From NCBI GenBank assembly GCA_019136335.1, contig JAGVUK010000015.1:1-11317 (forward strand): a DNA stretch of 11,317 nt. Direction: 5' to 3'. Positions 1-6,774 of this stretch are shown here, piece by piece. The notes beneath the pieces were generated by a model. It made no database searches. It worked only from the letters and a program-made list of their open reading frames with translations, and was not told the DNA's origin. Each line of letters starts with the position of its first letter. Within the stretch, counting starts at the first letter, position 1. The stretch is from Methanomicrobiales archaeon (GTDB taxonomy: Archaea; Halobacteriota; Methanomicrobia; Methanomicrobiales; Methanoculleaceae). Position numbers and translations under genes: made by a program.

Positions 1-54
1 TAGCCGGTGGAAAGCCGTGCCCGGTTCTCCCCCGGGATCTCCCCATGTAGTGGA

Positions 55-75
55 CCGTGGTGGATATCACCACGG
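55..75. repeat. Perfect 8-bp inverted repeat (hairpin)
   Basis: CCGTGGTG (55-62) and CACCACGG (68-75) are exact reverse complements around the 5-base loop GATAT. The matching place in the second repeat copy (about 208-229) has lost the symmetry. It could form a hairpin in RNA from either strand or be a dyad protein site. No run of T follows, so it does not look like a classical terminator. Confidence 0.55.
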
Positions 76-161
76 GGGCGGGGGCAGTCATGGCGATAGC
101 CGGTGGGAAGCCGTGCCAGGGAGCGGCTATCGCGCTGATTTCCCGGGGAGAAGAGGAGAGC

Positions 162-190
162 GATCCCGGACCTGGTTCTTCTCCGGGATC
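162..190. repeat. Perfect 9-bp inverted repeat with an alternative stem
   Basis: GATCCCGGA (162-170) and TCCGGGATC (182-190) are exact reverse complements around an 11-base loop. The right arm could instead pair with 142-153: CCCGG plus AGAAG against CTTCTCCGGG at 178-187, leaving a two-G bulge. The two stems are mutually exclusive. Whether the region is transcribed is unknown. Confidence 0.5.
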
Positions 191-400
191 CCCCCGCGTG
201 CGCTGGACCGCGGGGATATCGTCATCGGGGAGGAGACCGGGTACCAGTACGTTCCTCCTCGAAGCCCCCGCCCCCGGAGGGGGGGTGGTACGTGGGGATA
301 CCCGGGAAAATCCGTGCCCGGGGATGCAAACCCCCGGACGGTGCGAAACACGATCGATGATCTCCTCCGGTGAGAGTTCCGGTAATTGAGGATCGATGCA

Positions 401-2023
401 CTAAATCTGTCGGAACATCTGCCCGAACTTCGGGATGAAATCTTTCTTCCGGGACATGACACCCTCGAGCCGGACGGGCTGGTCCCGCAGTTCCAGTTTG
501 GCGATACAGGCCTCGTCCCCGGCGGCGAAGAGGTCGCTTGCGTTCCCAAAGACGTTCGTGAAGAGGGCAAAGAAGCAGTCGACCCCCATCGTCGTACGCA
601 GGCGGTCGATTTCGGCACGGATCTCGCCCGCGTTGTTCTCTGCGAAATCAAACGACGACGTCATCACCTGCGAGACCATGATGCTCCGCCCGAAGAGGTT
701 GTAGCGCTTCATGTCCCGGGTGAGGAGTTCGTCCTTCGGGAGGGCGTCAAGGTCCATGCCCTTCTGGATCAGTTCCGGCCCGAACTCGGCCGGGTCAACC
801 CCGGTGATCTCCGCAAGGTAGTCTGCAGCCCGGATATCAACGGGCGTGGTCGTCGAGAGTTTCATCACCATCGTGTCCGAGAGGATCCCCGCAAGGAGGA
901 GCCCGGCGGTCGACGGCGTGGGCTCGACACAGGCCTCGATGAACTTGTTCGTGACGATCGTCGAGGTCGATCCCAGGGGATCGTTGAGGAACTTCACCGG
1001 CTTTAAGGTGGAGATCGCGCCGAGGCGGTGGTGGTCGATGATCTCAAGGATATCCGCCTGCTCGATCCCGTCCACGGCCTGGGAGTACTCGTTGTGGTCG
1101 AGCAGGATCACCGATTTCTGGACGTCCTGCATCAGCGTCGTCCGGGATACGAGCCCGATGTGCTGCCGCCCTTCCCCGACGACGCAGGCGGTCCTGAACT
1201 TGGAGTTCGAGACGACGCTTTTTGCGTACTCAAGCGAGTCTTCCATCCGCACCGTGGGGACATCGGTCTCCATGATCATGCGCGCGGGGAGAGAGAGGCT
1301 GATCATCTTGCCGACGCTGAAGGCGTCAAGCGTCGTCGCGAGCACCGAGGCTCCCCGCGTCCGGGCGGCGGCGATCACCCGTTCGCCCACCGGCGCGCCT
1401 TCGGCGATGATGAGCGCGGCGACCCCCGCCGATATCAGGGCGAGCTGGGCCGGTTCGTTGTCTCCGACGATCGCGATATCGTCCGGCGTCATCCGGGAGA
1501 GGGTGACGTGCAGGGCGTCGATGACGGTGTAGACCCGGCCTTCCCCGAGCGTCTCGTGCGCCGGCACGACCGTCCGGGCATCGAGGATGCGCGCAAGGGT
1601 CGCAAGCGGCATCGGGACGAGCGAGAGCTGCTCCCGGGGGTTCTTCCGGACGTAGGCCCGCGCAAGCCCGTACTCGCTGACGAGCCCGACCAGGGTCTCC
1701 TCTTCGTCCGTGATCGGCATGTTCCGCATGTCGTAGGTGTCCATCAGGGCGGCGACGTCGACTGTCGGGACGTCCTGCCGGGCGCTTCGGGTATCGAGCG
1801 GTATGTCGGATACGGTGGGCTCGACGCTCGCTATGTAGACCGGAGGCTCGGCGTTGAACGTCTCAAGCGCAAACCGGGTCTCCGCGCTCACCTCCCCGCA
1901 CCGGCCGGGGACGTACTTCCCCGGTTCGGCGTGATTGCGGAGTTCTGCGTAGCCGATGACGCTGCAGATGCTGTCGGTGTCGGGCTGCCTGTGGCCGATG
2001 ATGACGATCTTGTTGTGTCCCAT
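401..2023 (-). CDS. Manganese-dependent family II inorganic pyrophosphatase with CBS-DRTGG-CBS regulatory insert
   Basis: This 540-residue cytoplasmic enzyme should hydrolyse pyrophosphate to two phosphates, pulling biosynthetic reactions forward. The DHH domain supplies metal ligands H11, D15 and D17 (HRQPDTDS), D309 in LDHNE, H331 of D330-H331-H332, and D383 in LSDT. The C-terminal DHHA2 domain carries the substrate-binding SRKK motif at 524-527. Between the two halves of the DHH domain lies an insert of about 230 residues: CBS (about 70-125), DRTGG-like (about 140-245), CBS (about 250-305). In characterised CBS-PPases such inserts bind adenine nucleotides and tune activity; plain family II enzymes are only about 310 residues. 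The residue after SRKK is D528, where family members usually have Gln. GAGGAG lies just before the ATG. The gene is divergent from the ABC operon and ends in TAG. Confidence 0.93.
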   Translation of the reverse strand: MGHNKIVIIGHRQPDTDSICSVIGYAELRNHAEPGKYVPGRCGEVSAETRFALETFNAEPPVYIASVEPTVSDIPLDTRSARQDVPTVDVAALMDTYDMRNMPITDEEETLVGLVSEYGLARAYVRKNPREQLSLVPMPLATLARILDARTVVPAHETLGEGRVYTVIDALHVTLSRMTPDDIAIVGDNEPAQLALISAGVAALIIAEGAPVGERVIAAARTRGASVLATTLDAFSVGKMISLSLPARMIMETDVPTVRMEDSLEYAKSVVSNSKFRTACVVGEGRQHIGLVSRTTLMQDVQKSVILLDHNEYSQAVDGIEQADILEIIDHHRLGAISTLKPVKFLNDPLGSTSTIVTNKFIEACVEPTPSTAGLLLAGILSDTMVMKLSTTTPVDIRAADYLAEITGVDPAEFGPELIQKGMDLDALPKDELLTRDMKRYNLFGRSIMVSQVMTSSFDFAENNAGEIRAEIDRLRTTMGVDCFFALFTNVFGNASDLFAAGDEACIAKLELRDQPVRLEGVMSRKKDFIPKFGQMFRQI

Positions 2024-2082
2024 ACTCTCCTCGGTTCCCCGCGGGGCTGCGGTTGTCTCAAGAGGTATCGCCCTCTGCCGTC

Positions 2083-2094
2083 AAAGGTTTTATG
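2083..2094 (+). promoter_or_regulatory. Putative archaeal promoter (BRE plus TATA) of the ABC operon
   Basis: AAAGG followed by TTTTATG (2088-2094) is an AT-rich island in the GC-rich gap between divergent genes and resembles an archaeal BRE/TATA pair. Transcription would start about 26 bases on, near 2117-2120, giving a short leader before the GTG at 2153. Read on the minus strand the same island (CATAAAAC) could serve the pyrophosphatase gene instead, with a leader of about 40 bases. The purine-rich BRE-like side favours the plus direction. Confidence 0.5.
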
Positions 2095-2152
2095 CCGCCC
2101 CTCCGTACCGTCGGGAGGAATGTTGAAGTAGGAGTTCTCTCCATTCTCCGGC

Positions 2153-3289
2153 GTGGGAACCGATCATGCCGGGTCCATCCCGGCCCTGCTCATTCTGATA
2201 TGCCTCCTGGCCTCTCCTGCCGTTGCCGGCCCGGAGGACGTGACGGTGACGTCCGCCGCGGTCGACCCTCCGGTCCTGATGCAGGGTGACTCAGGCACCA
2301 TCACGGTTTTCGTCCAGAACAACGGGCCCACGGCCGTCCCGGCCGGCGGGGCCCGCCTCTACGGCGACGGCGTCGTCCCGGCAAGCGAGCCCTACCCCTC
2401 GGTCGGGGTTATCGGCGCGGGCCTCAACCGGACGTTCACCTTCGCCGTCCGGGCGGACGCACCCGACGGGATCTACTACCCTGTGTTCCACCTGGACTTC
2501 CGGGAGAACGGAACCCTCCGCTACCCGGTCCCGGTCCGGGTCGATGACACCCCGCTCAGTGCGACGGTGGCCGGGAAACCTGAAACCTTCTCCCCCGGGA
2601 GGGAGGCCGCTGTCACCGTCCGGGTGGCGAACCCCCGCCCGAACGCCGCCTCCGGCGTCCAGGTGACCCCGCAGGGGACGGGGTTTACCGTCACCCCGGC
2701 GCGGGCGTTCATCGGCAGCCTCGCGCCCGACGGGTCCGCGGCCGTCGTCTTCAACCTGACCCCGGCAAGCGAGATGAACGTCACGTTTGAGGTGGCCTGG
2801 CGGAACGGGCTCAATAGTCATGCCGCAAACCTCACCCTGCCGGTCATCTTCAGCGAGGATAAGCGGCGGGCCGACCCCGTCATCACCAACGTCGAGGTCG
2901 CCACGGAGGGGGGGATCTATCGGGCGACCGGGGATGTCGCGAACGCGGGCCTCGAGTCCGCGCGGTCGGTCCTCGTCACCACCGGTCCGCCCGCGGTCCC
3001 TGCTGACCCCTACCGGGTCTACGTTGTCGGCACCCTCGACCCCGATGACGTCGCCCCGTTCGAGGTGACGTTCCGGGCCGGGACGGGCGTTACCGAGGTG
3101 CCGCTCATCATCGACTACCGCGACAGCGACGGGAACCCCTTCTCGGTGACCGTGCCCGTCTCGATCGAGAACCGGACGGCCGCGGGTGGAGCGGTGCCCG
3201 CAATCGTGGTCCCGGCCGTAACTACCGGCGTGCTGGCCCTCGCCGCCGCACTGGCGGCTCTCTGGTACATCCGGAGACGGCGGCGATGA
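2153..3289 (+). CDS. Secreted, C-terminally anchored CARDB/COG1361-like protein of an ABC operon
   Basis: This 378-residue protein has a hydrophobic N-terminal signal-like segment (about 9-25, ending SPAVA-G). Three beta-sandwich-like regions follow (about 27-132, 133-236, 237-345) with phrases typical of CARDB-type domains, such as V-x-N-x-G and 'APDG-Y'. A transmembrane helix (about 347-372) and an RRRRR tail close it, so the body should face outside the cytoplasmic membrane. Six N-glycosylation sequons (N92, N119, N201, N209, N226, N340) fit a surface protein. It overlaps the ATPase gene by 4 bases (ATGA), suggesting it is an extracytoplasmic partner of the transporter; ligand unknown. GTG 2153 is the only usable start that keeps the signal, but no Shine-Dalgarno lies close (TAGGAG is 18 bases upstream) and the n-region lacks Lys/Arg, so the start is uncertain. 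Confidence 0.8.
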   Translation: MGTDHAGSIPALLILICLLASPAVAGPEDVTVTSAAVDPPVLMQGDSGTITVFVQNNGPTAVPAGGARLYGDGVVPASEPYPSVGVIGAGLNRTFTFAVRADAPDGIYYPVFHLDFRENGTLRYPVPVRVDDTPLSATVAGKPETFSPGREAAVTVRVANPRPNAASGVQVTPQGTGFTVTPARAFIGSLAPDGSAAVVFNLTPASEMNVTFEVAWRNGLNSHAANLTLPVIFSEDKRRADPVITNVEVATEGGIYRATGDVANAGLESARSVLVTTGPPAVPADPYRVYVVGTLDPDDVAPFEVTFRAGTGVTEVPLIIDYRDSDGNPFSVTVPVSIENRTAAGGAVPAIVVPAVTTGVLALAAALAALWYIRRRRR

Positions 3290-3960
3290 GCGGCGAGCCC
3301 ATCCTCCGGTTCGAGGACGTCAGCAAGGTCTACTCTCTCCCGGCAGGCGACGTCGTTGCGCTCGACCACGTCTCCCTCACCGTCGAGCCAGGCGAGTTCA
3401 TCGCCGTTATGGGGCCCTCTGGCTCCGGGAAGTCGACGCTCTTGAACATGATGGGCTGTCTCGATGTCCCGACCACCGGGAAGATCTACCTCTCCGGGCA
3501 GGAGATCTCCGGGATGAGCGACGACGACCTCACCCGGCTCAGGCGTGACCACATCGGGTTTGTCTTCCAGCAGTTCAACCTCATCCCGCTGCTATCGGCG
3601 CTTGAGAACGTCGAGTTTCCCATCGTCCTCGCCCGCGGCCGGGAAGAGAGCCGGCAGCGGGCGACCGAGGTCCTCGCGGCGGTGCACCTCGACGACGCTC
3701 TCTTCTCCCACAGGCCGGGCGAACTCTCCGGGGGCGAACAGCAGCGTGTGGCGATCGCCCGGGCGCTCGCAAACGATCCCGACCTCATCCTCTGCGACGA
3801 GCCGACCGGCAACCTGGACACGAAGACCGGGACCGCGATCATGGACCTCCTCGCGGCGGAGAACCGCCGGGGCAAGACGGTCGTCATGGTCACCCACGAC
3901 CCCCGGATCGCCGCATACGCCCGGCGCACGATCCGGATCGTGGACGGAAGGCTGGTATGA
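3286..3960 (+). CDS. ABC transporter ATP-binding protein, LolD/MacB type
   Basis: This 224-residue cytoplasmic ATPase should power the two permeases encoded just downstream. All nucleotide-binding motifs are intact: Walker A GPSGSGKST (43-51), Q-loop Q95/Q96, signature LSGGEQQR (147-154), Walker B LILC-DE (167-172) followed by the D-loop NLD (176-178), and switch His H204. LSGGEQQRVAIARAL and the length fit the LolD/MacB/FtsE group, whose members mostly drive mechanotransmission or export across the envelope rather than import. The start codon lies within the stop of the preceding gene (ATGA), and its own stop overlaps the next start in the same way. The order adaptor-ATPase-permease-permease implies one co-translated complex. 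The substrate cannot be read from the sequence. Confidence 0.95.
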   Translation: MSGEPILRFEDVSKVYSLPAGDVVALDHVSLTVEPGEFIAVMGPSGSGKSTLLNMMGCLDVPTTGKIYLSGQEISGMSDDDLTRLRRDHIGFVFQQFNLIPLLSALENVEFPIVLARGREESRQRATEVLAAVHLDDALFSHRPGELSGGEQQRVAIARALANDPDLILCDEPTGNLDTKTGTAIMDLLAAENRRGKTVVMVTHDPRIAAYARRTIRIVDGRLV

Positions 3961-5159
3961 TCTTCCTCTCCTTCGCTCTCCGGAACCTCCGGCGCCACTG
4001 GTTCCGGTCGCTCCTCTCGGTCATCGGGATCGTCGTCGGCGTCGCGGCCATCGCGTCGCTCGGGATCCTCGGGGGGAGCATCAACCTCCTCGTCGCAAAC
4101 CTCATCAGCGACGTGGGGGACACCATCGTGATCACCCCGCACACCGCCATCGGCGGGACGTTCGCCGGGGACCCCCGGACTGCCGTGGACGCGACCCTCT
4201 CCTCCCGGGAGGTGGACGATATCAGGCGGGCGGCAGGCCCGTACCGGGCGATCCCCGTGCTGCAGGGGGCAGACGAGGTGGAGTTCGGCCGCGGCGAGAC
4301 CGGGTATACCCGGGTCATCGGGCTCGACCCGGAGGATATCCCCGTCCTGCTCAGGCTCGAGGACGGGCGCTACCCCCGGCAGAACCAGCCGGGTGCGCTT
4401 GTCGGGACCTACCTTGCCCGGGAGTACGGCCTCTCCCCCGGCTCAAGGATCACCGTCGGCGGGGAGGACCTGCGGGTGGCGGGCGTGCTTGCGGAGCGGG
4501 GGTTTGCCGTCGATATCAACCCCGACTACGCCATCGTCGTCCCGGAGGGCTGGTACACCGGTCATTTCGGCACCCGGGACGGCTACGCGATGGTCATCGT
4601 CCGGGTCGGGGATATCGCCGCGATCGACGAGGTGAAGGACGCGGTGGACAACCGGCTCAACCGGCGCGAGGACGTAGTCGACATCGTCGATTCCCGGGAG
4701 ATGCTCGGGCAGTACCAGGATATCTACGATCAGATCACGGTCTTCCTCCTCGGGATCGGGGGGATCTCCCTCCTCGTTGCGGCCGTCAACATCCTCAACG
4801 TCATGTACATCGCGGTGACCGAGCGGGTCTCAGAGATCGGGGTCATGCGGAGCATCGGGGTCATGCGGAGCGAGGTCTTGCGGATCTTCCTCTACGAGGC
4901 CCTGATCCTCGGGGTTGCCGGGAGCGCCGTCGGGGGGGTCTTGAGCGCGGCTGTCGGCTACGCCGCGAGCGTCGCCGCCATCGGGGTCTTCACGGCGGGG
5001 ACCACGTTCGGTGAAGGCTTCGCCGTCTTCAACACGACCGCCGTCGGGTACATCGTCTTTGGGATGGCGTTCGGCATCGGGACAAGCGCCCTCGCCGGGT
5101 TCTACCCGGCCTGGAAGGCGGCCCGCCTCCGCCCGGTGGAGGCGATGCGGCATGCGTGA
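3957..5159 (+). CDS. ABC transporter permease 1, MacB/FtsX family
   Basis: This 400-residue membrane protein has the MacB/LolC/FtsX layout: a short cytoplasmic start (FALRNLRRHWFRSLL), TM1 (about 17-40), a large extracytoplasmic MacB-like domain (about 41-258), then three helices near 261-285, 310-338 and 364-385. The tail FYPAWKAARLRPVEAMRH is the usual family ending. The coupling region after TM2 reads TERVSEIGVMRSIG. It overlaps the ATPase gene by 4 bases and the second permease by 8. It is clearly paralogous to permease 2 (shared ERG...DINPDYA in the external domain, matching LGILG at TM1), so the two probably form a heterodimer with an ATPase dimer, as LolC and LolE do. An exact 18-bp tandem repeat lies in the coupling region. 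Confidence 0.93.
   Translation: MIFLSFALRNLRRHWFRSLLSVIGIVVGVAAIASLGILGGSINLLVANLISDVGDTIVITPHTAIGGTFAGDPRTAVDATLSSREVDDIRRAAGPYRAIPVLQGADEVEFGRGETGYTRVIGLDPEDIPVLLRLEDGRYPRQNQPGALVGTYLAREYGLSPGSRITVGGEDLRVAGVLAERGFAVDINPDYAIVVPEGWYTGHFGTRDGYAMVIVRVGDIAAIDEVKDAVDNRLNRREDVVDIVDSREMLGQYQDIYDQITVFLLGIGGISLLVAAVNILNVMYIAVTERVSEIGVMRSIGVMRSEVLRIFLYEALILGVAGSAVGGVLSAAVGYAASVAAIGVFTAGTTFGEGFAVFNTTAVGYIVFGMAFGIGTSALAGFYPAWKAARLRPVEAMRHA
4836..4871 (+). repeat. Exact 18-bp tandem repeat inside permease 1
   Basis: ATCGGGGTCATGCGGAGC occurs twice in a row, in frame, encoding IGVMRS-IGVMRS. The paralogous permease 2 has IGLMRSIGAERR at the same place with no length change. The second unit therefore appears to have been overwritten by the first, or to have converged on it, rather than inserted. 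Confidence 0.85.
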
Positions 5160-6342
5160 TAGGATCCTGGTCAACCTTGCGGTCCGGAACCTCAGGCGAC
5201 ACACGGTCAGGTCGGTCCTTGCCATGATTGGGATCGTCATCGGGGTCCTTGCCATAGCGTCGCTCGGGATCCTCGGCGCCAGCCTCTCGGCGCTCGTCGG
5301 GGGTCTGGTCTCGGACGTGAGCGACACCATCCTTGTCACCCCCCACGTGGCGGTATCCAGCGGCGACCCCTTCGACCCGAGGAACATCCTCGCTTCACGG
5401 ATATCAGACCGGGACGTGGCGCTCATTGAGAAGGCAGCCGGGCCGAACCGGGTCATCCCTATGTTCCGGACGGCCGAGCGGCTCGTTGTGGGGGATACTT
5501 CCGGTTACGTGACGGTCTACGCGCTCCACCCCGACGATATACCGTTTCTGCTTGATGCTGAGGCGGGCCGCTACCCGGCGTCCGCGTCGCCCGGGGTGAT
5601 GGTGGGGTCGCTCCTTGCCGAAGATCTCGATCTCTCCGTGGGGAGCCGCATCGGGTTTGCGAACGAGAGCGTCCGGGTCACCGGGATCGCTGCCGAGCGG
5701 GGCATGGGGATCGACATCAACCCCGATTACGCCGTCATCGTCACCGATGCCCGCTACCCGGGCGAGGACCCGGGGATGGTGGTGGTGAAGGTTGGAGACC
5801 CCGCCGATATCGGGGAGGTGAAGGCTGCCATCGACGCGCAGGTCAACCGCAGGAAGGAGAAGGTGGATGTCCTCGACTCGCGCGAGGTGCTGGAGCTCTA
5901 CTACGAGACGATGGACGCCATCTCCCTCTTCCTGCTCGGGATCGGGGCGGTATCGCTCTTCGTCGCGAGTGTCTCGATCCTCAACGTCATGGTCATCTCT
6001 GTCACTGAGCGAACGCGCGAGATCGGGCTGATGCGGAGCATCGGGGCTGAGAGACGCCGTGTGCTTGTCATGTTCCTCTTCGAGGCCCTGGTCCTCGGGG
6101 TTCTGGGGAGCATCGCCGGAGGGGTTCTGAGCGCTCTCGTAGGCTACTACGCGAGCGCCGCCGCTTCAGGGCTCCTCGGAGGCTTTGTCGCCCCGGGCGG
6201 GGCGGCGGCCACGGGCCCGGCGGTCGCCGGCTACATCGCCTTCGGGATGGTCTTCGGCATTGCCGCAAGCCTCGTCGCCGGGCTCTACCCGGCGTGGAAG
6301 GCGGCGCAGTTAAACCCAATCGAGGCGCTCCGCTACGAGTAA
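5152..6342 (+). CDS. ABC transporter permease 2, MacB/FtsX family
   Basis: This 396-residue paralogue of permease 1 has TM1 at about 20-43, an extracytoplasmic MacB-like domain (about 44-255), and further helices near 257-282, 309-333 and 359-382. The coupling segment is TERTREIGLMRSIGAERRRV and the tail LYPAWKAAQLNPIEALRYE. I chose the ATG at 5152 (MRDRILVNLAVRNLRRH) because it aligns with the start of permease 1. The frame stays open back to 5011, but that extension encodes Ser/Pro/Arg-rich nonsense lying over permease 1. The 8-base overlap with permease 1 suggests translational coupling. It ends the operon. I see no strong terminator in 6343-6400, only weak GC-rich dyads. Confidence 0.93.
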   Translation: MRDRILVNLAVRNLRRHTVRSVLAMIGIVIGVLAIASLGILGASLSALVGGLVSDVSDTILVTPHVAVSSGDPFDPRNILASRISDRDVALIEKAAGPNRVIPMFRTAERLVVGDTSGYVTVYALHPDDIPFLLDAEAGRYPASASPGVMVGSLLAEDLDLSVGSRIGFANESVRVTGIAAERGMGIDINPDYAVIVTDARYPGEDPGMVVVKVGDPADIGEVKAAIDAQVNRRKEKVDVLDSREVLELYYETMDAISLFLLGIGAVSLFVASVSILNVMVISVTERTREIGLMRSIGAERRRVLVMFLFEALVLGVLGSIAGGVLSALVGYYASAAASGLLGGFVAPGGAAATGPAVAGYIAFGMVFGIAASLVAGLYPAWKAAQLNPIEALRYE

Positions 6343-6401
6343 GGAACTCCTGGAACGTTTCCTGAGGGTCCAAGGCCGCCCCTGGATCCCCGGGTGCAGG
6401 G

Positions 6402-6409
6402 TTTATATA
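6402..6409 (+). promoter_or_regulatory. Strong archaeal TATA box of the DUF3303-like gene
   Basis: TTTATATA is a near-perfect archaeal TATA box, conspicuous in GC-rich surroundings. Its centre is about 26 bases before 6432, so transcription should begin at or just before the start of the small gene, leaving almost no leader. It lies 60 bases after the stop of permease 2, so the small gene is probably transcribed separately from the ABC operon. Confidence 0.75.
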
Positions 6410-6442
6410 TCCGGGGCGGTATGGGGAAGTCAGGTGAAGACG

Positions 6443-6697
6443 ATGCTCTTTGTCCTGTGGTATAAGTTCGAACCGGAGCACACCTACCAGGTCCTGGAAC
6501 TCTGGAAGCACTTCCAGTTCCCCTCTGACGTGAAGGTCCACCACCGCTACCTCCTCATCGGGCGGCACATGTCGGTTGCCATCTTTGAGGCGCCTGACGA
6601 GCGATCCATCCTGAAGATCACCGCGCCGTTCAGCTCCTACGGCGTTGCCCACGTCGCGCCGGCGATGCCGCTCGAAGAGGCGATCAAGGCGGTCTGA
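6443..6697 (+). CDS. Small DUF3303-like protein, probable dimeric alpha-beta barrel
   Basis: This 84-residue soluble protein has an alternating strand/helix pattern: MLFVLWYKF strand, a helix from about HTYQVLELW, HHRYLLIG strand, MSVAIFEA strand, a helix around DERSILKIT, and VAHVAPAMP strand. That pattern and the length resemble the DUF3303 group of ferredoxin-like/dimeric alpha-beta barrel proteins. The function is unknown; other small proteins of that fold include monooxygenases and sensors, but no catalytic residue stands out here. I prefer the ATG at 6443 because AGGTGA (6432-6437), a perfect Shine-Dalgarno core, sits 5 bases upstream. GTG at 6434, three codons earlier, would suit leaderless translation from the TATA box at 6402. 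A single-gene transcript is likely, ending at the T-run near 6729. Confidence 0.8.
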   Translation: MLFVLWYKFEPEHTYQVLELWKHFQFPSDVKVHHRYLLIGRHMSVAIFEAPDERSILKITAPFSSYGVAHVAPAMPLEEAIKAV

Positions 6698-6728
6698 CCG
6701 GGAGCGCTGCACGACGTCGACACTCTAC

Positions 6729-6774
6729 TTTTTTCCGCCCGGCGGGGTCCCCACGTGGCTCCCGCCGGGGTTTT
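6729..6774 (+). terminator. Probable terminator: T6 run followed by GC hairpin and T4
   Basis: TTTTTT at 6729-6734 is the kind of T-run that ends archaeal transcription, 31 bases after the small gene's stop. Just beyond it CCCGGCGGG (6738-6746) and CCCGCCGGG (6761-6769) form a perfect 9-bp stem, followed after one G by TTTT (6771-6774), which looks like a bacterial-style intrinsic terminator. The loop includes the palindrome CCACGTGG (6751-6758). The remaining gap to 6963 shows no gene. Its codon-like composition is poor, and the AT-richer patch at 6928-6950 may hold the next gene's promoter. Confidence 0.55.

Larger units (their letters stand above)
1..230. repeat. Imperfect two-part direct repeat
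   Basis: Bases 1-22 recur almost exactly at 97-118 (TAGCCGGTGG, A or G, AAGCCGTGCC). Bases 23-78 recur more loosely at 174-230, sharing GGTTCT, CCGGGATC, TGGACCG, GGATATC and GGGG in the same order. In the second copy about 55 extra bases (119-173) separate the two parts. This suggests an old duplication followed by insertion or deletion. No terminal inverted repeats, target duplication or transposase is visible, so I do not call it a mobile element. Confidence 0.6.
1..400. other. Non-coding, repeat-rich GC-rich intergenic region
   Basis: I see no convincing gene in these 400 bases. The open frames that cross them encode low-complexity Gly/Pro/Arg/Ser strings with no recognisable domain, and they are open only because GC-rich DNA has few stops. 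The stretch instead holds imperfect direct repeats (1-22 with 97-118; 23-78 with 174-230) and several GC hairpins: 55-62/68-75, 162-170/182-190, 271-275/279-283 and the CCCGGG pair 301-306/317-322. It lies downstream of the minus-strand pyrophosphatase, so part of it may be that gene's 3' untranslated or terminator region. The left part could belong to a gene or RNA cut off by the window edge. Confidence 0.6.

Noticed and set aside
1..118. CRISPR array or insertion sequence from the repeated 22-mer
   Set aside because: Only two clear copies, 96 bases apart, with the intervening DNA itself partly repeated; no cas gene, leader, transposase or target duplication.
265..285. GC hairpin as rho-independent terminator of the pyrophosphatase
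   Set aside because: It lies more than 110 bases past the stop and has no T-run on either side in the right orientation, so the call is unsupported.
17..389. Overlapping open frames of about 110-118 residues at the left edge
   Set aside because: They encode Gly/Pro/Arg/Ser-rich low-complexity sequence, span repeats in more than one frame, and show no domain, RBS or promoter. Best explained by GC-rich non-coding DNA.
1028..2131. Long plus-strand open frame antisense to the pyrophosphatase
   Set aside because: It is the mirror of a strongly GC3-biased gene; its product is His/Arg/Asp-rich with no motif, while the minus strand carries all pyrophosphatase motifs.
2120..2131. Pyrrolysine reading of the TAG at 2129, extending the CARDB-like protein to ATG 2120
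   Set aside because: TAG ends the pyrophosphatase gene in this same window, no PYLIS-like structure is evident and Methanomicrobiales are not generally known to use pyrrolysine. Kept only as an alternative within a finding.
3545..5014. Open frame of 489 codons overlapping the ATPase and permease 1
   Set aside because: Arg/Gly/Pro-rich shadow in another frame of two clearly real genes.
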